From the NCBI RefSeq assembly GCF_002994745.2, contig NC_037091.1, positions 2,969,501-3,033,500 on the forward strand: DNA of 64,000 nucleotides, read 5' to 3'. This DNA is from Rosa chinensis. Taxonomy: Eukaryota; Streptophyta; Magnoliopsida; Rosales; Rosaceae. Under the pieces are notes generated by a model that saw nothing but the letters and a program-made list of their open reading frames with translations, searched no databases and had not been told where the DNA came from. This document shows, piece by piece, positions 27,289 through 39,732 of this stretch. Numbering within the stretch: position 1 is the first letter of the stretch; each line of letters opens with the position of its first letter. The translations under genes and the position numbers were made by a program.

Positions 27289-30200
27289 ATGGCTCCTAAG
27301 GTGTGTAGTCTAGTCGATCATCATTTCGTGCTTGAGGATGGCCTTAAAAGGAGTTTAGAGGTAATTATGAAACTTCCAGAGATGTCAGTCTTGAGCGGAT
27401 TTCCAGGTTACTGATTGAGAGGGGGGATTATCCGGCAGTTCCTATAAACTTTGAGTATCCCTGTGGTTTAGTTACAGGGTGGCCACAATGGGTTGACCAT
27501 GAGCTAAAAGATGAGGCCACGAGAATCAGACTTTCAGAGGCTGCTGTTCTTTCTTCTGTATTCATCTCTGCCCGTTGTGATATTAACAGGGATGTGGAGT
27601 CTCTTCGTCATGTAGTTCGAAGATGGAATCCTCACACGCATACCTTTGTTTGCGAGTGGGGAGAGTTTACCCCTACTTTGGAGGACGTCTTGAACATTAT
27701 GAGGCTCCCCATTACTGGTTCAGCCAACCCCCTTGGCTTTGATTTTGACTCAGAGAAGTTGCAGGTTCTTGTAGAAGGGGCCTCCAGTGTCAAAGGAAGT
27801 AAGCGCCGTTTCTCAAATTGGGTGAAGCATTTTTGGGGTGTTACTGAAAATGGGGTATTTGTCCCAGGTGAAGGCTTTAATTCTGGTTGCCGTCTGGAAG
27901 CAATGCTATCTCTGTGGCTAACAAAATTTGTCTTCATTGAGTTCTCTTATGAGTATGTTGAAGAGCGCCTGTTTCCCTTGGCAATTGCAATAGCAGCCGG
28001 CAGTAGGTTTCCTTTGGGACCAATGTTTCTTGGTCACGTCTATCGTCTGCTTGACTATATCGTTGTTGACGAATTGGAGAGCGTTGGTCGGTGTGGAGTT
28101 ACTACATTGGTTTCTACCACCTTTCTGCAAGTATTTATCTGGGAACAGTTCAAAGGATTAAAGATGGAGCCCCTGACCATGAGTCTCTCTTTGGAATTGT
28201 ACAACAACGACAAGGAAGGCAGCAAGCAAGCGCAGACCGAATATTTGCCGCCGGTACTCCCTCTGCTGTGTCGTTGGTTCAAAAGGAGACAAGATAAGAC
28301 TGTGTTTGCTCCGAGCATGTTAGACGACGTGAATAATTTCATCTGGCAACCCTACCTCCAATCTTCTGAGTTTGAGACCTTTTCGTTTTCTGGTAGAGAA
28401 GAGCAGTGTACTACAGCTCTAGGTCGGGTTGAGCTATACATGACTGTTTGCCCAAACTTTATCCCATCCATCAGTGAGGATAAGGAAGACTTGAATATTT
28501 TCCCTGTTGTTTATTCTCCTGACAGAGTGATGCGGCAACTTGGTTGCCTTCAGGACGTTCCCTCACCTCCACCTCGCTCTCTTAACTCTAAGATCACAAG
28601 CTTTTCTCATATGGAGAGTAGATGTGTACTTGACTTCTCTGGCAGAATTGTAGACTTCCCATCTCAGTTGCCAGGGAATGCCGCGAATGCTAACGCCTCC
28701 CCTGCTTATAGTTGTTATTGGAGGGGGGTGTTGTGCAGGTTCAGGCTTTTTGTGGAAGCCGGCAGTCCTCGGCTAGAGTTGGGACTTATTACCAGCAGTA
28801 GGTTGGCTAGCCCCAAGGCTATATTGACTTATGCTGAAAAGCATAACCTCACCTATACTGAAGTGTACAACGATGGTGCTAGAAAGATTGTTGGCTATTT
28901 AAAGGGTTTTGGAACTAAGAGGGCGAAGGGAGAGGAAAAGAAGTGCGATAAGAAGATGGGTGATAAGGGTGATACAAGGGAACACAACACTCATAAGCCT
29001 ATTCGGCGTTTCAAGCCCAAGGTGGATTTTGATAAGTTTATGCATACAACCCAACACGGAGTCAAATTGATGATTCCCCCAAGCATGCCGCTTCAAAAGA
29101 ACAAGGAGGTAAAGAAGAAAAGATCTTCAACATCCCGAGCAGGTGGTACTTCTCATGCAAAGCAAGCGAATGCTACCAGTTTTGAAGTGAAGAAAGGGGT
29201 GAAGAGGGAGGCCGGTGCAGATTTTGATGTCCCTCTTCGTCGAAGCAACCGTGTGAAGTCTAAGAGTTCTCCTTCTCCTCGTGGTCCTCCAGCTTATCTT
29301 GAGTTATCTGAATCTGATCACGGAGAGGGTTCTCAAGGGGGTCCAACCGATTCTTCTAAAGAGGATCATACTAATCTTTCAAAAGGGGCATCTGATCATC
29401 TGCCTGAAGTGCCTCCCATGATTAGCCAAGATGGTGACGATCAGGTTGTTTCTTTTTCTTCCTTTCCCCATTTTTTTTTTGTAGCGACTTCTCCCTTATT
29501 ATTATTATTATTATTATTTTAAGGGAGCTAAAACTGCTTCTCTTTCGTAGGTTATCGAAGATGAAGGCATGAGTGATGGTGATAAGGTTGTCGAAGATAA
29601 AGGCATGAGTGATGGTGATAACCGAGTGCGCAACATCCCTTTTGCTCATCTATTGCTCTCTTTTTTTTTTTTTTCTTATTGCCAAGATTGTCTCTTTTTT
29701 TTTTTGATGATGTTGCTTTCCCGCAGGCCTTTAAAAACGGCAGTGTGAGCAATGACAATCAAGTATGTCCCAGCTATTCCATTTTCTCTTTATTGTATTT
29801 GTCACATGCATGGAGATCCTTTGGCTCACAAAGTACATTCTTCTTAGGTTGATGCGGGATTTGAGCCTTTGCAACATAGTCCGAGTGAGAGTGAGAATAA
29901 TGACTAGGTAGCTCGTTTACTTGAAACTGAAAGCTTGGATTAAAAATTTTTTGCATTAGCGTGCTGATGTGTTTTTGAATTGGAGTTTTTGGCCTTTCAT
30001 CCGCCTGCTGCCACTTTCATGCATGTTCATCAGATCTTTAGCTTAAGATAATAGTATGAAAGAGTAGATAAATGAATAATATTGACATGGAGATCGGATA
30101 GTTAAATGTGTGTGTATCTGTATTGTAGTATGCCTAAGTATATTTACTAAACAACGAAAGGGTATTTAAAAGGAATGAAATGCGTGGTGATTCCAAATCG

Positions 30201-31699
30201 CCATGTATTGTGCTATTGCAACTGTAGAGTAAAAGTTTGCTAAATTATTCGTGAAACAAGATGAGGAGATCATGTAGCCAAACAATTAACAGAGGTAAAA
30301 CTAAATGAAACGTAATACACAAATTGATAACGTATGTATTAGTTATGTGAAGTGTGTGTGTCATGCAGTGCAGTAAGCATGACCTTTGTGTTAAGAATGG
30401 TGATAAAATGTCTGCAGCCTCGTGTGAAAAATGACATAAGAGTGATGAGGAGAATAGGGGACACGTATAATTGAAAACTCAGAGAGATTATTTGCTGCCG
30501 GGAACGGTAGTAGGAGTAGTACTCGTGAGAAAGTAAAAGAAATAAAGTGCGTTTCGAAAAAAAAAAAATCATGAGTACTAAGTAAGATGAGTTATAATGA
30601 AGTAAGTTTTCAGGTAGAATAATGCATATGTAACAAAATAGAAAAGAAAGAGAGCAAAGTTGGAATGAGATGCACCTTTTGCCATGATTCTGGTTATTTG
30701 CTTGGAGTAACAGATCAGGAAATCACTTCCTTCTCTTGCATTACTCATGCGTCTGTTTTTTTTTGTCTATTTTGATTTCTTTATCTTGCTTACGAAGTGT
30801 GCTTGAGTATTGTTTCTGGATTTTTTTTTATAATCATGCAGTATGATATTCAAGTATTTATGCTTTTCCAGCCGTTGTAGTTAGTGATAACACTGCTTTT
30901 GATATTGCTGCTGTTACATGAGTTTTGCCCCTTTGATAATGTGAAATGTGGAAGGCATGTAATATTTTGCAGAATCAGATATTTTCCTTTTCTTACGACT
31001 TCCTCCCCCCCTTTTTTTTAGGAGCAGGGTCATCCTTCAGATGTTGGTAAGAGTGATGACGGGGTTGGTCATGACACGGCAGTACATGCCTTAGTTAAGC
31101 ACGCTCCAGGGATTGATAAGGTAACTGTCATTCAGACTAAAAGCCTTGGCCCAAGCTTGCTTGCTAAAGGGTCAACTAGTGAGTGGGTGACCCATATGGA
31201 CAACTTTATGATTCGATTTGCTTCTAAAGAGGAGTCTGCTCTAAGCATGGCTGACGTTGCACCAGTATTGAGCAGAGACACCGCTGTTTTTGCGGGTATG
31301 AAAATTCCTTCAGAGTTAGTGGGTCCCTTAGCTAGATTTGCTGAGAGATATGGCGGTGGAGATATCTTTAGCTTAATTGATCGAGACTATACTTCAAGGA
31401 AGAAGTGTGAGTTGATTAAGGAACTTGGCATGATGTTGTACAGCATGGAAGTTTGCCAGATAAAAGATGGAGAAGTGTTCCTTATTTGGAGAGACGCTTG
31501 TCGTGATTTCATGGGGGCAGGTCTTAATGTTGGCTTCCTGCTGGATTCCTTAAAACAAGGTGCAAAGCATTTCTTTGGTTATATGATGAGGTCTGAAGGG
31601 TCAGAGAACCAGTATGTTAAAATTCACGGTCTGCAGGAGATAGTTTCGCAAACCAAGAGGGAGCTTGCACGTCTTGAGGAAGAGTTGCGCAAGGCTTAA
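27289..31699 (+). CDS. Plant mobile domain (PMD) protein, antisense accessory gene of outer Tat element
   Basis: Exons read on the opposite strand to gag-pol: 27289-29444, 29551-29625, 29727-29762, 29848-29907 and 31022-31699. Exon 1 needs a 1-base frameshift near 27360 to join MAPKVCSLVDHHF to the long frame starting by 27415. It carries a plant mobile domain: RRWNPHTHTFVCEWGEFTPT then LEDVLNIMRLP, and later a W-x-KHFWG to LGHVYRLLD block. A Lys-rich basic tail follows. The 75-bp exon is two 36-bp repeats (VIEDEGMSDGDK and VVEDKGMSDGDN). The 60-bp exon meets TAG just before its donor. The last exon ends in a coiled-coil-like REL..LEEELRKA. PMD proteins MAIN/MAIL1 are nuclear silencing factors (known); its role here is inferred only. 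Confidence 0.75.
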
Positions 31700-32395
31700 G
31701 ATGATCTGAGTTTCAGTTTGCGTGACGTTCCCGTACCTGCTATGGAGTGCATACTAGAATCTTCTTGGAAGGATGGCAGTCACTTCTCTTATTATTTATA
31801 TTAGGATTTGGGTTTATACTGCTTTGCAGTATGAATACAGCTTTGCAGTATGAATACAGCTTTTTGCTTTTAGTTGAGCGTTCAAGTATGAAGCTCATTC
31901 AGTAGGACTAAACTTTGGCAGCATGTATGAATACCTATCTTTATTTATCGTTAAGGCTTGCATGTTCTTTGCTTGTCACCTTTTTTTTTTCTTTTGAGAA
32001 GGTTGGAGCTAAATGAGTGGCGCCTCATTTACCGCCGGATTTGTATTATTGCCTTACTGCTGGGATTCCAGGCTAGCGTCGACCCCTCCCCCTCTTTTCT
32101 TTTCTTTTAGGCTTACGCTAGCCCCCTTGTATAGATTCGCAAAGTCTTCAATTAGAGCATCTCGGTTTTGGCAAATGAGGTAAGGCAATAGTGAATATAT
32201 TTAAAGACACCTCTTCATTTCACATTGCAAGCTTCTTAATACAAATTTAGGCGTCACTATGGTGACGTGCCTTACAAAAGCTTCTGACAAAACAGAAGAT
32301 GTGTCTTGCAAGTAACCATAGAGACTGATATAGGTATACATTTTTTTTTTGAAAGGAAACTAAATTATAAGATAGGGACCTTCATGTATTAAGGT
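31700..32395. other. Convergent 3' region between accessory gene and pol
   Basis: The 3' flanks of two convergent reading frames inside the outer element. There are short direct repeats at about 31828-31860 (CTTTGCAGTATGAATACAG twice) and a poly(T) run near 32340. No gene. Confidence 0.5.
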
Positions 32396-35300
32396 CTAAC
32401 AATAGTAAGGCTTGAGCCATTTGCCATTGATAGGATCAGTCAGCCTACCACTGTTAGCATGAATGAGGAGATAATAACCACTGCTGTGAGACTCCTTAAC
32501 GACAAATGGTCCTTCCCACTGAGCTGCAAACTTAGAAGGGCCGGGCATCTGTCTTCTTACCCAGTCAACAGTTCTAAGGACTAAATCCCCTTCTTTGAAG
32601 CTTCTCTCCTTGACTGTTCTATTCTAAGCTTTAGTCACTCTTTGCCGATACGCTTCTGCCCTTGCTTCTGCTTGTCTTCGCCTCTCATCTGCTGCTTCAA
32701 GGTCCATCGTTCTCCACTTAGTACAAGATTCATCATCCCACTCTAGATCGTTAACAGCTAGCACTCTAGCCGTCGGGATGATAAGCTCCACTGGTAAAAC
32801 TGCTTCGGACCCATAAACCAAGGAATATGGGGAAAACCCGGTGGCGCTCCTAGGTGAGGTGCGATAAGCCCATAAGGCATCCGGTAGATGAGTGCTCCAT
32901 CCTCCCTTGTATTCATGTACCATCTTACTTAAGATCCTGACGAGCGTCTTGTTTGTAGCTTCAGCTTGGCCGTTTCCTTGAGGATAATAAGGTGTTGATC
33001 TCATGTGCTTGATTCCGTATCCCTTGAGTGTCTTGCTTACTTCTTGATTGACGAAGGGTGTTCCATTGTCAGACACAATTTTGTAAGGAATACCAAATCT
33101 GCAAACAATGTTCTCCCTTATGAAGTTTGAAATTGCAGCTCCCATGGCCTTATTAGTGGAACTGCCTCTACCCACTTGGTGAAAGACTCAGTTGCTGTGA
33201 GAATCCATATGAAGCCCCCAGAAGGTGGGTGAATGGTTCCTACCAAGGCCAACCACCAAGTGTGAAATGGCCAAGGTGTTTTCATGTCTTGTAACAACGC
33301 TGATGGCTTGTGACTCAAGTTTCCATGTGCTTGGCATGTGTGACACTTCTTGACCGTGTTATAATCATCTTCACGCATGTTAGGCCAGTAGTATCCCAAG
33401 TCTAACAGCTGCCGGTAAAGCTTCTTTCTTCCTTGATGCTCTCCACATTCCCCAGCATGCACTTCTTGTAGAACTTGTTGACATTCAGTAGTCCCAAGGC
33501 ACCTTAATGGCTCACCATTGAATCCCTTTCTATACAGCGTGCTCCCATCCACAAAATACCTTTTCACCGTCTTTTTGATCTTGTACGCATGCTTACGATC
33601 TTCCGGCAGTGTTTTACTTATGAGGTATTCCAAGTATGGTGACCTCCAGTCTTCGGTAATTGCTGCCGTAAATCCTTCCTGTTCTGACAAAGTTGAGGAG
33701 CACTTAGAACATGAGAGTTGCATCTCCACTGCTTGTTTCTTCATGTTTGGCCAGTAATAACCCCTACGTTGCAACCTCCGGTATAAGCTGACCACCTGCT
33801 CAACCCCACAAGTGGCCTCATGTACTTCTTGCAGTCTCCTCTGAGCTTCTTCTTCATCTACACAGCGGGCTAATACTCCTCCTGGAAGACGCTTGTACAA
33901 CTCTCCAAATATCAAACTATAGTCTCCCAGTGTTCTGAGTCTATCTTCCTTGTCCAACTGAGCCATCTCATCCTTGACAAATTCCCGCCAATCTTTCTCA
34001 CTTGATGGGCTTGAGAAAATCATAGCTTCTACACATGGTTTGTTGTTTTGGATTACAGTGATGTTGGGTTGCTCCTTTGTGAATGAAAGCTTGGAACCAA
34101 GGGTAGCTAAAGCGTCTGCATATCTGTTAGTGCTGCCAGGAATATGCTCAAGAGTTATCTGCTCAAACTTCTTAATTAACTTTTCTGCCAAAGTCCTATA
34201 GGGTGCCAAGGTTACTTCTTTCACTGCAAAATCTCCCTTCAATTGACTAATGACTAGGTTTGAATCCCCAATCACTCTGATTCTCTTGACTCTCAATTCA
34301 TGTGCAGTTGCAAGCCCAGCAATAAAAGCTTCATACTCTTCCACATTATTAGTGCACGAGAAGTTTAGTTTAAACGAAAGGGGTTTGGCATGCCCCTTTG
34401 GATCCACGAGTACAACTCCAGCTCCCCCTCCATTAGCCGTGGCTGACCCATCGAAGTGAAGGGTCCAAGGCTCCTCTTCTTCAACCACTACTGTCATTCC
34501 AGGTAACTCTCTGAGTATGTCATGAGAAACATCAAATCCTTCTTCTTCTGGGAAGAGGGTGATCATGTCGATCACGGCTTGTCCCTTGATAGGCCTTGGT
34601 GTCGTACATACAATGTTGAACTCAGACAACTGGAGCAGCCATCTTGCTAACCGCCCTGATAGCATTGGTTTCGTCAGTAAATATCTGACCAAATCAGTCT
34701 TCACCATAAGTTGAAGCTTGTGGGCCAAAAAATAGTGACGTAATCTTTGGGCTGCATAGACAAGCGCTAAACAAAGCCTTTCTGCCTTAGGGTAGCGTGT
34801 TTCAGCTCCCCTCAAAAGCTTGCTCACATTGTAAATAGGAAATTCTTCTCCAGCTTCACCATCTTGTGCTAATAATGCTCCTACCGCTGCATTGGTGGAG
34901 GCCAAATACACCTTTAAGGGGACGCCTGGAGTTGGTGCTTTCATGGTTGGGAGCTTGGTGATGAGCTGCTGAACCTTCAAGTAAGCCTCCTTGCATTCAG
35001 CGTTCCACGTAAATTTGTTCCCTTTTTTCAACAGAGGTGTGAACGCCTGGATCACAGCAGCTAAACCAGGTATGAAGCGTCTTATGTAAGACAATCTTCC
35101 TAAGAAACTCTTTAATTCCTTCTGACTTGAGGGTGGTGGATGAGATGCAATGGCCCGGATCTTGCTGGGATCAACATCAATGCCTCTACTATGCACCACA
35201 AAACCAAGAAACTTTGCCGAAGACACCCTAAATCCTCATTTTTTTGGATTCATCTTCAGCTTATATTCTTTGCATCTGTGTAGTACTTTCCTCAAGGTAC

Positions 35301-36936
35301 CCCAGTGCTCACTTCTAGTCTTAGATTTCACCACCAGATCGTCGACGTAATCCTCCACTTCTTTTCCCATGATGTCATGGAATACTACCGTCATCGCCCT
35401 TTGATAGGTAGCGCTAGCGTTCTTCAAGCCAAATGGCATGACTGTATAGTAAAAATTTCCATATGGTGTGCGGAAAGCCGTCTTTTCAGCATCCCTGGTA
35501 GCCATTTTAATTTGGTTATAGCCACTGAACCCATCCATGAACGACAGCATCCCATGGCCTGAGGTCGAATCTATGAGGACATCCATGTTTGGCAACGGGA
35601 ATTCATCTTTTGGACATGCTTTATTCAAATCCCTGAAGTCAACACAAACTCGTATCTGACCACTCTTTTTCTTTACAGGAACAATATTTGCCAGCCAAGT
35701 AGGGTGCTTGATCGGCTTGATGAAACCAGAGGCTAAGAGTTTTTCAACTTCTTGCTTGATTTGCTGCTCATCATTGGGATGGTAATTTCTTCTTGACTGC
35801 ACCACTGGTTTCGCTCCTAACTGCACATTCATAGTGTGACACACCAGATTCGGGTCTAATCCCGGCATCTCCTCATAGCTCCAGGCAAAGACATCCCTAT
35901 ATTCTCTTAATAAAGAGATGAGGCAGCCTCTTTCTTCAGGTGACAAATAGGTGGAGATGGAAATATTTTTCTGAACAACGGGATCATCACTCAGGTTGAC
36001 TTCTTCCATTTCCTCTGCCATAGCAGCACTTCCATCCTGCATACACTTTGGCGATGGCATTGCTTTTTGAAGGGGAAATCTCTCAGGTACCACGGAAGCC
36101 CCTTCTGCCTCTTGAACTTGATCACACTCCATGGCACCTGATGATTTGGGGCCTTCCCATAATGAACGGTTAGGCCCCGCATCCCGTCATAAGCGATATA
36201 TTGTGCGGCCATCCGGCAGCACCACTCGAGAGCATTGAGGCTGATAGACGCTTTGTTGCCTCACCAACATTGCAAGATCGTTGTTGCTGAGATCTTGAAT
36301 GTCAAGCCATGAGGGTAAAGGAGTGCCTGCGGTTTTGGATGGATTGCCTCATTCTCCGTCAGTGAACTCATCATAAAATTGTGCCTCAGCGTGATGACTT
36401 TCTGACCGGTGGAACGGTACTTGATTTCCTGGCAACCTGACAGGCTTGAGTCCAATCCTCCCCTTAACACACTGGTGGTAAGTGGAAGGCACGAGCTTAT
36501 GTTTGTTCAACCACGGGCGTCCCAGCAGTGCATGGTAACTAGTGTCAGCATCAACAACATAGAATCTGGTAAGAGACTGAATTGGTCCAACCTTGAGGTT
36601 TAGTAATATGTACCCTACAGCTTGCTCACTTCCATTTGCAAATCCGGTAATTGCCATGTTTACCTTCACAATTTTAGTCAGAGAAATTCCAGCGGCATTG
36701 AGCACTTGAAGAGATATAATGTTCAAAGAAGACCCTGTGTCCACCAAGGCTCTTCTCACGAATACACCATTGACTTGTGCTTCCAAATAGAGTGGCCTCC
36801 GGTGATCTGGATAAGAAACTTCCATATCTTTATCGGTAAACACAATAGCATTGTCACCTTCTAGTAAGCTCTTGGCCCTTTGTGTCTCAGTCCCGGCAAC
36901 AAAACATTGGGGGCCAAATGTTTCAGATACGTCCAT
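32396..36936 (-). pseudogene. pol: Broken pol of outer Tat element (PR-RT-RNH-aRNH-INT)
   Basis: Read from 36936 down. Aspartic protease has ALVDTGSSLNII. Reverse transcriptase has VCVDFRDLNKACPKDEFPLP and a YVDD box. RNase H is followed by a second, archaeal-type RNase H (WTLHFDGSATANGGGAGVVL). Integrase has an HHCC finger, IVSDNG and a Glu in NGQAEATNK, and ends LKPYYC at 32396. Lesions: in-frame stops at 36349-36351, 36187-36189, 35236-35238 (in RT, just after KMNPKK) and 32624-32626, plus a 1-base frameshift near 33150. The first catalytic Asp of the integrase appears as Ala (GCC at 33247-33249; WWLALVG where WGLDLVG is usual). The integrase zinc finger is preceded by a degenerate second copy (33700-33860). 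Confidence 0.88.
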
Positions 36937-36954
36937 CAGGGCTTCAGCAGCAGC

Positions 36955-38185
36955 TTACCTAGCTTGGGGCCCGTACTCTAGCTGATCAAAGAGTGACTTG
37001 AATTTGGGGTTTTGCTGGAGAACTTGTGCAGCGGTAGGCTTAGTACGCTGCATCACATCAGTTTCTACAACGCCTTCTTCTACCTCAGTCACATGATAGA
37101 CCTGATCCATTGCGTTCACAAAATTCTGACCACCATTAGCTCTCATTCGGCCCTCTATAGTTAAGATGCACTCATCATGGGAGAACCATGGATTGTCATA
37201 GCCATATGCCCTGAAGTATTGTTGCCATGAAGCTTGGTCGATGGGGCCTTGATATTTGCTTAATGCCCAAGATTCATTATCCTGATGCATGGTATTATCT
37301 CCTATGCCAGTGATAACAGAACATGCCCTTTTCCCATGCCGTTTTGGCAATGGATCATCATCAATAGCTTGCTTCTTTGATGGGAGCTCTAGAGTACCTT
37401 CATCAATCTTTGCATGAAGGATCCTTCGCAAGGTTTGACAGGCAGGGGTAGGATGTCCCACTATTTGGTGATAACGGCAGTAGCGTGGATTTTTCTTATC
37501 TTCCCTGGTGGGGGGCTTTTCTCGCTGCACGGGCTTGATCACTCCATCAGCAAACAATGTATCAAGAATAGCATGAAGTTCCTCATCAGTACAAGGGACT
37601 GCCGGGACTGTTCCAGACCGTTCCTTCCTCTTCAAATATCTTTCATCCACCATTAGAGCTTGATGTGCTTCCCTCTGAGTTGTGTCTTTTTTGTCTCTCC
37701 AACTCCTCTGACTTGCGGTAGTCTTAACAGACATGCTTGTTTTCCTCACTGCTTCAATTAATCTGGAAAATTGAGTAATGCCGATGTTTTCCAAATAGAC
37801 CCTGTATTCAGGCAGGATATTGCTGATGCAGATTTCCACCAACGATTCTTCATCCTTTTCATCATAGCAATCCAAAGCTAAATCACGAAAGTGACGAACA
37901 AAATCCACCAGGTTTTCTCCCGTCCTTTGACGAGTGTTGTTCAGCTGTGCAATGGTCACCCTTTCCTCATATTGGAAATATTTTCTACAGAACTTGCCTG
38001 CTATTTCGTCCCAGTTTCTAATGGAACCAGGAGCTAAGGTGGTGTACCAAGTATATGCACGATCAATGAGAGTTTTGGAAAACTCCCTCAGCCTGAGATT
38101 ATGATTGCTAGCATAAGGGCCAAGAACGTCGATAAATCGACTAATATGCTCTTTTGGGCTGCCTTTTCTCCCATCGAAAAGAGTA
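36955..38185 (-). pseudogene. gag: gag of outer Tat element, 3' part (split by nested element)
   Basis: An open frame from the insertion junction (38185) to a TAA at 36955-36957, about 410 codons. It carries the capsid-like retrotransposon gag region (WYTTLAPGSIRNWDEIAGKF, then RQRTGENLVDFVRHFRDLAL, shown in part), followed by a CRYHQIVGHPTPACQ zinc-knuckle-like motif near 37440-37490. It is in frame with the downstream protease. The 5' part of the same gag lies at 49848-50314. The two parts meet in frame once the nested element and one target duplication are removed. Confidence 0.88.
38181..38185. repeat. Left target site duplication (GAGTA) of nested element
   Basis: GAGTA directly before the TG of the nested LTR; an identical copy lies at 49843-49847. 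Confidence 0.95.
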
Positions 38186-38701
38186 TGTTAATGTCTAAAA
38201 GTCTAGCGGTAGCTGGACCTTAGTTAACGCTGATCCGATGGGCGGATCGATACTTGTGTTGTTATTGTAGTTCCCGTTACCTGTCAAGTAAAATACAATG
38301 GGCGTCAGAGGGAGACCGCGTTGGGCGGTCTTCAACTCTCCGATGCCTAAGTTAGTCGATGTATTTATGTTGACAAAGTAACAGTAGGTAAGTATTGAAT
38401 GCGTCATTAATGAGGAGAGAGGAGAGAACCTTTTATAGGTGAGGAAGAGACTGATCTTGTCTTTGTTTTCGATGTGGGACTGATATGCTTCAGTTCTCAG
38501 TTTCAGAAGCTTCTGACGCTATCTTGGCGTGGCACGTGGCGGCGCGTCGCCGGCGATCTGGGGATGGTCCAACGCTGAGGTTGTAGCCCTCCTGGCGGTG
38601 CGTCTACATGTCATTCCTTTAGTTGGAATTAGTACCTTTGGCGGTACAATGAGCGTGGCTCATTATAGCTAATTATGCTTGCAAATGTACATGTATGTAC
38701 A
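38186..38701 (-). repeat. 3' LTR of nested Tat element
   Basis: 516 bp, almost identical to 49327-49842. It begins next to the GAGTA target duplication. Confidence 0.95.
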
Positions 38702-38717
38702 AGTCCCCCAAGTCCCC
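38702..38717 (-). promoter_or_regulatory. Polypurine tract of nested Tat element
   Basis: On the minus strand GGGGACTTGGGGGACT lies immediately before the 3' LTR. Confidence 0.65.
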
Positions 38718-39290
38718 AGTCAAGGAGGGCAATCTTGGTTGGGGAGTTGTTCGGCGGTTTGAAGCGTTTTCTTCCGCTAGACTTGCAAGAGCATAATTAG
38801 CGTCAGTGCGTTGTCAACCGTTGGTTTTACTGATCAAACGCTTTATACCCTTTCGGGTGGGCCCCTGCTGGGCCCCCCAGGGAGTCCCCCACTCCCCGAC
38901 GAAGATAGACCTCCGGATGGTCGGTAATTTGTTTGATGAGGGGGAGCTGCACGGAGCAGAGGGTGTTGGGTAGCGAGCCCAATGTTTAGCACCCAAATGA
39001 CGGGGGTCAACGTGCCTGATCAGGGCCGTCGTAGACTGTTTGACTAGTCCCCGTGTCCCGTAGGGACGGTCTGACTGTAACGCCGCGTGGCGGTCGTTGT
39101 CAGAGTGAGGCGTAGCCTCGGGATTTTCCGTTGGCGGATATCCCCCCGCTAGATGCAGCAGGAAGCAGCGTCCGATAGACGTGCTTGGCGGTATTTTTGC
39201 AAGATGAAAAGAAAGGTTCCGCCAGCGGTGTGTAGCGAAAGACACCCCGCTTGCAGGGTAGCAAGGAGAAAGTCCTGCTGGCGGGATTTC

Positions 39291-39732
39291 GCTGGCGGAG
39301 ACTTCGTCTCTTGGAAAATGACAAGGGAGAAGTTCCGCTGGCGGGGTTTGCTCAGCGGAGACTTCGTCTCTTGGAAAATGGCAAGGGAGAAGTTCCGCTG
39401 GCAGGGTTTGCTCAGCGGAGACTTCGTCTCTTGGAAAATGGCAAGGGAGAAGTTCTGCTCGCAGGGTTTGCTCAGCGGAGACTTCGTCTCTTGGAAAATG
39501 ACATGGGAGAAGTTCCGCTGGCGGGGTTTGCTCAGCGGAGACTTCGTCTCTTGGAAAATGACAAGGGAGAAGTTCCGCTGGCGGGGTTTGCTCAGCGGAG
39601 ACTTCGTCTCTTGGAAAATGGCAAGGGAGAAGTTCCGCTGGCGGGGTTTGCTCAGCGGAGACTTCGCCCCACCAGCGGATACTTCGTCTCTTGGCAAATG
39701 ACAAGGGAGAAGTTCCGCTGGCGGGGTTTCCG
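39291..39732. repeat. 60-bp tandem repeat array (about 6.5-7 copies) in 3' region of nested element
   Basis: A unit starting ACTTCGTCTCTTGGAAAATG and continuing to GCTCAGCGGAG repeats with an exact 60-bp period at 39301, 39361, 39421, 39481, 39541 and 39601. A diverged seventh copy at about 39680 follows a short junction. Copies differ at only a few positions (for example GACAAGG/GGCAAGG). The array sits between the accessory gene and the 3' LTR. Because 60 is divisible by three, all frames stay open and produce spurious repeat-containing ORFs. Tat/Ogre elements are known to carry variable tandem arrays here that can seed satellites. Confidence 0.95.

Noticed and set aside
39291..39732. Regular repeats resembling a CRISPR array
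   Set aside because: There are no variable spacers, the unit is a full 60-bp tandem repeat, and it lies in a plant retrotransposon.
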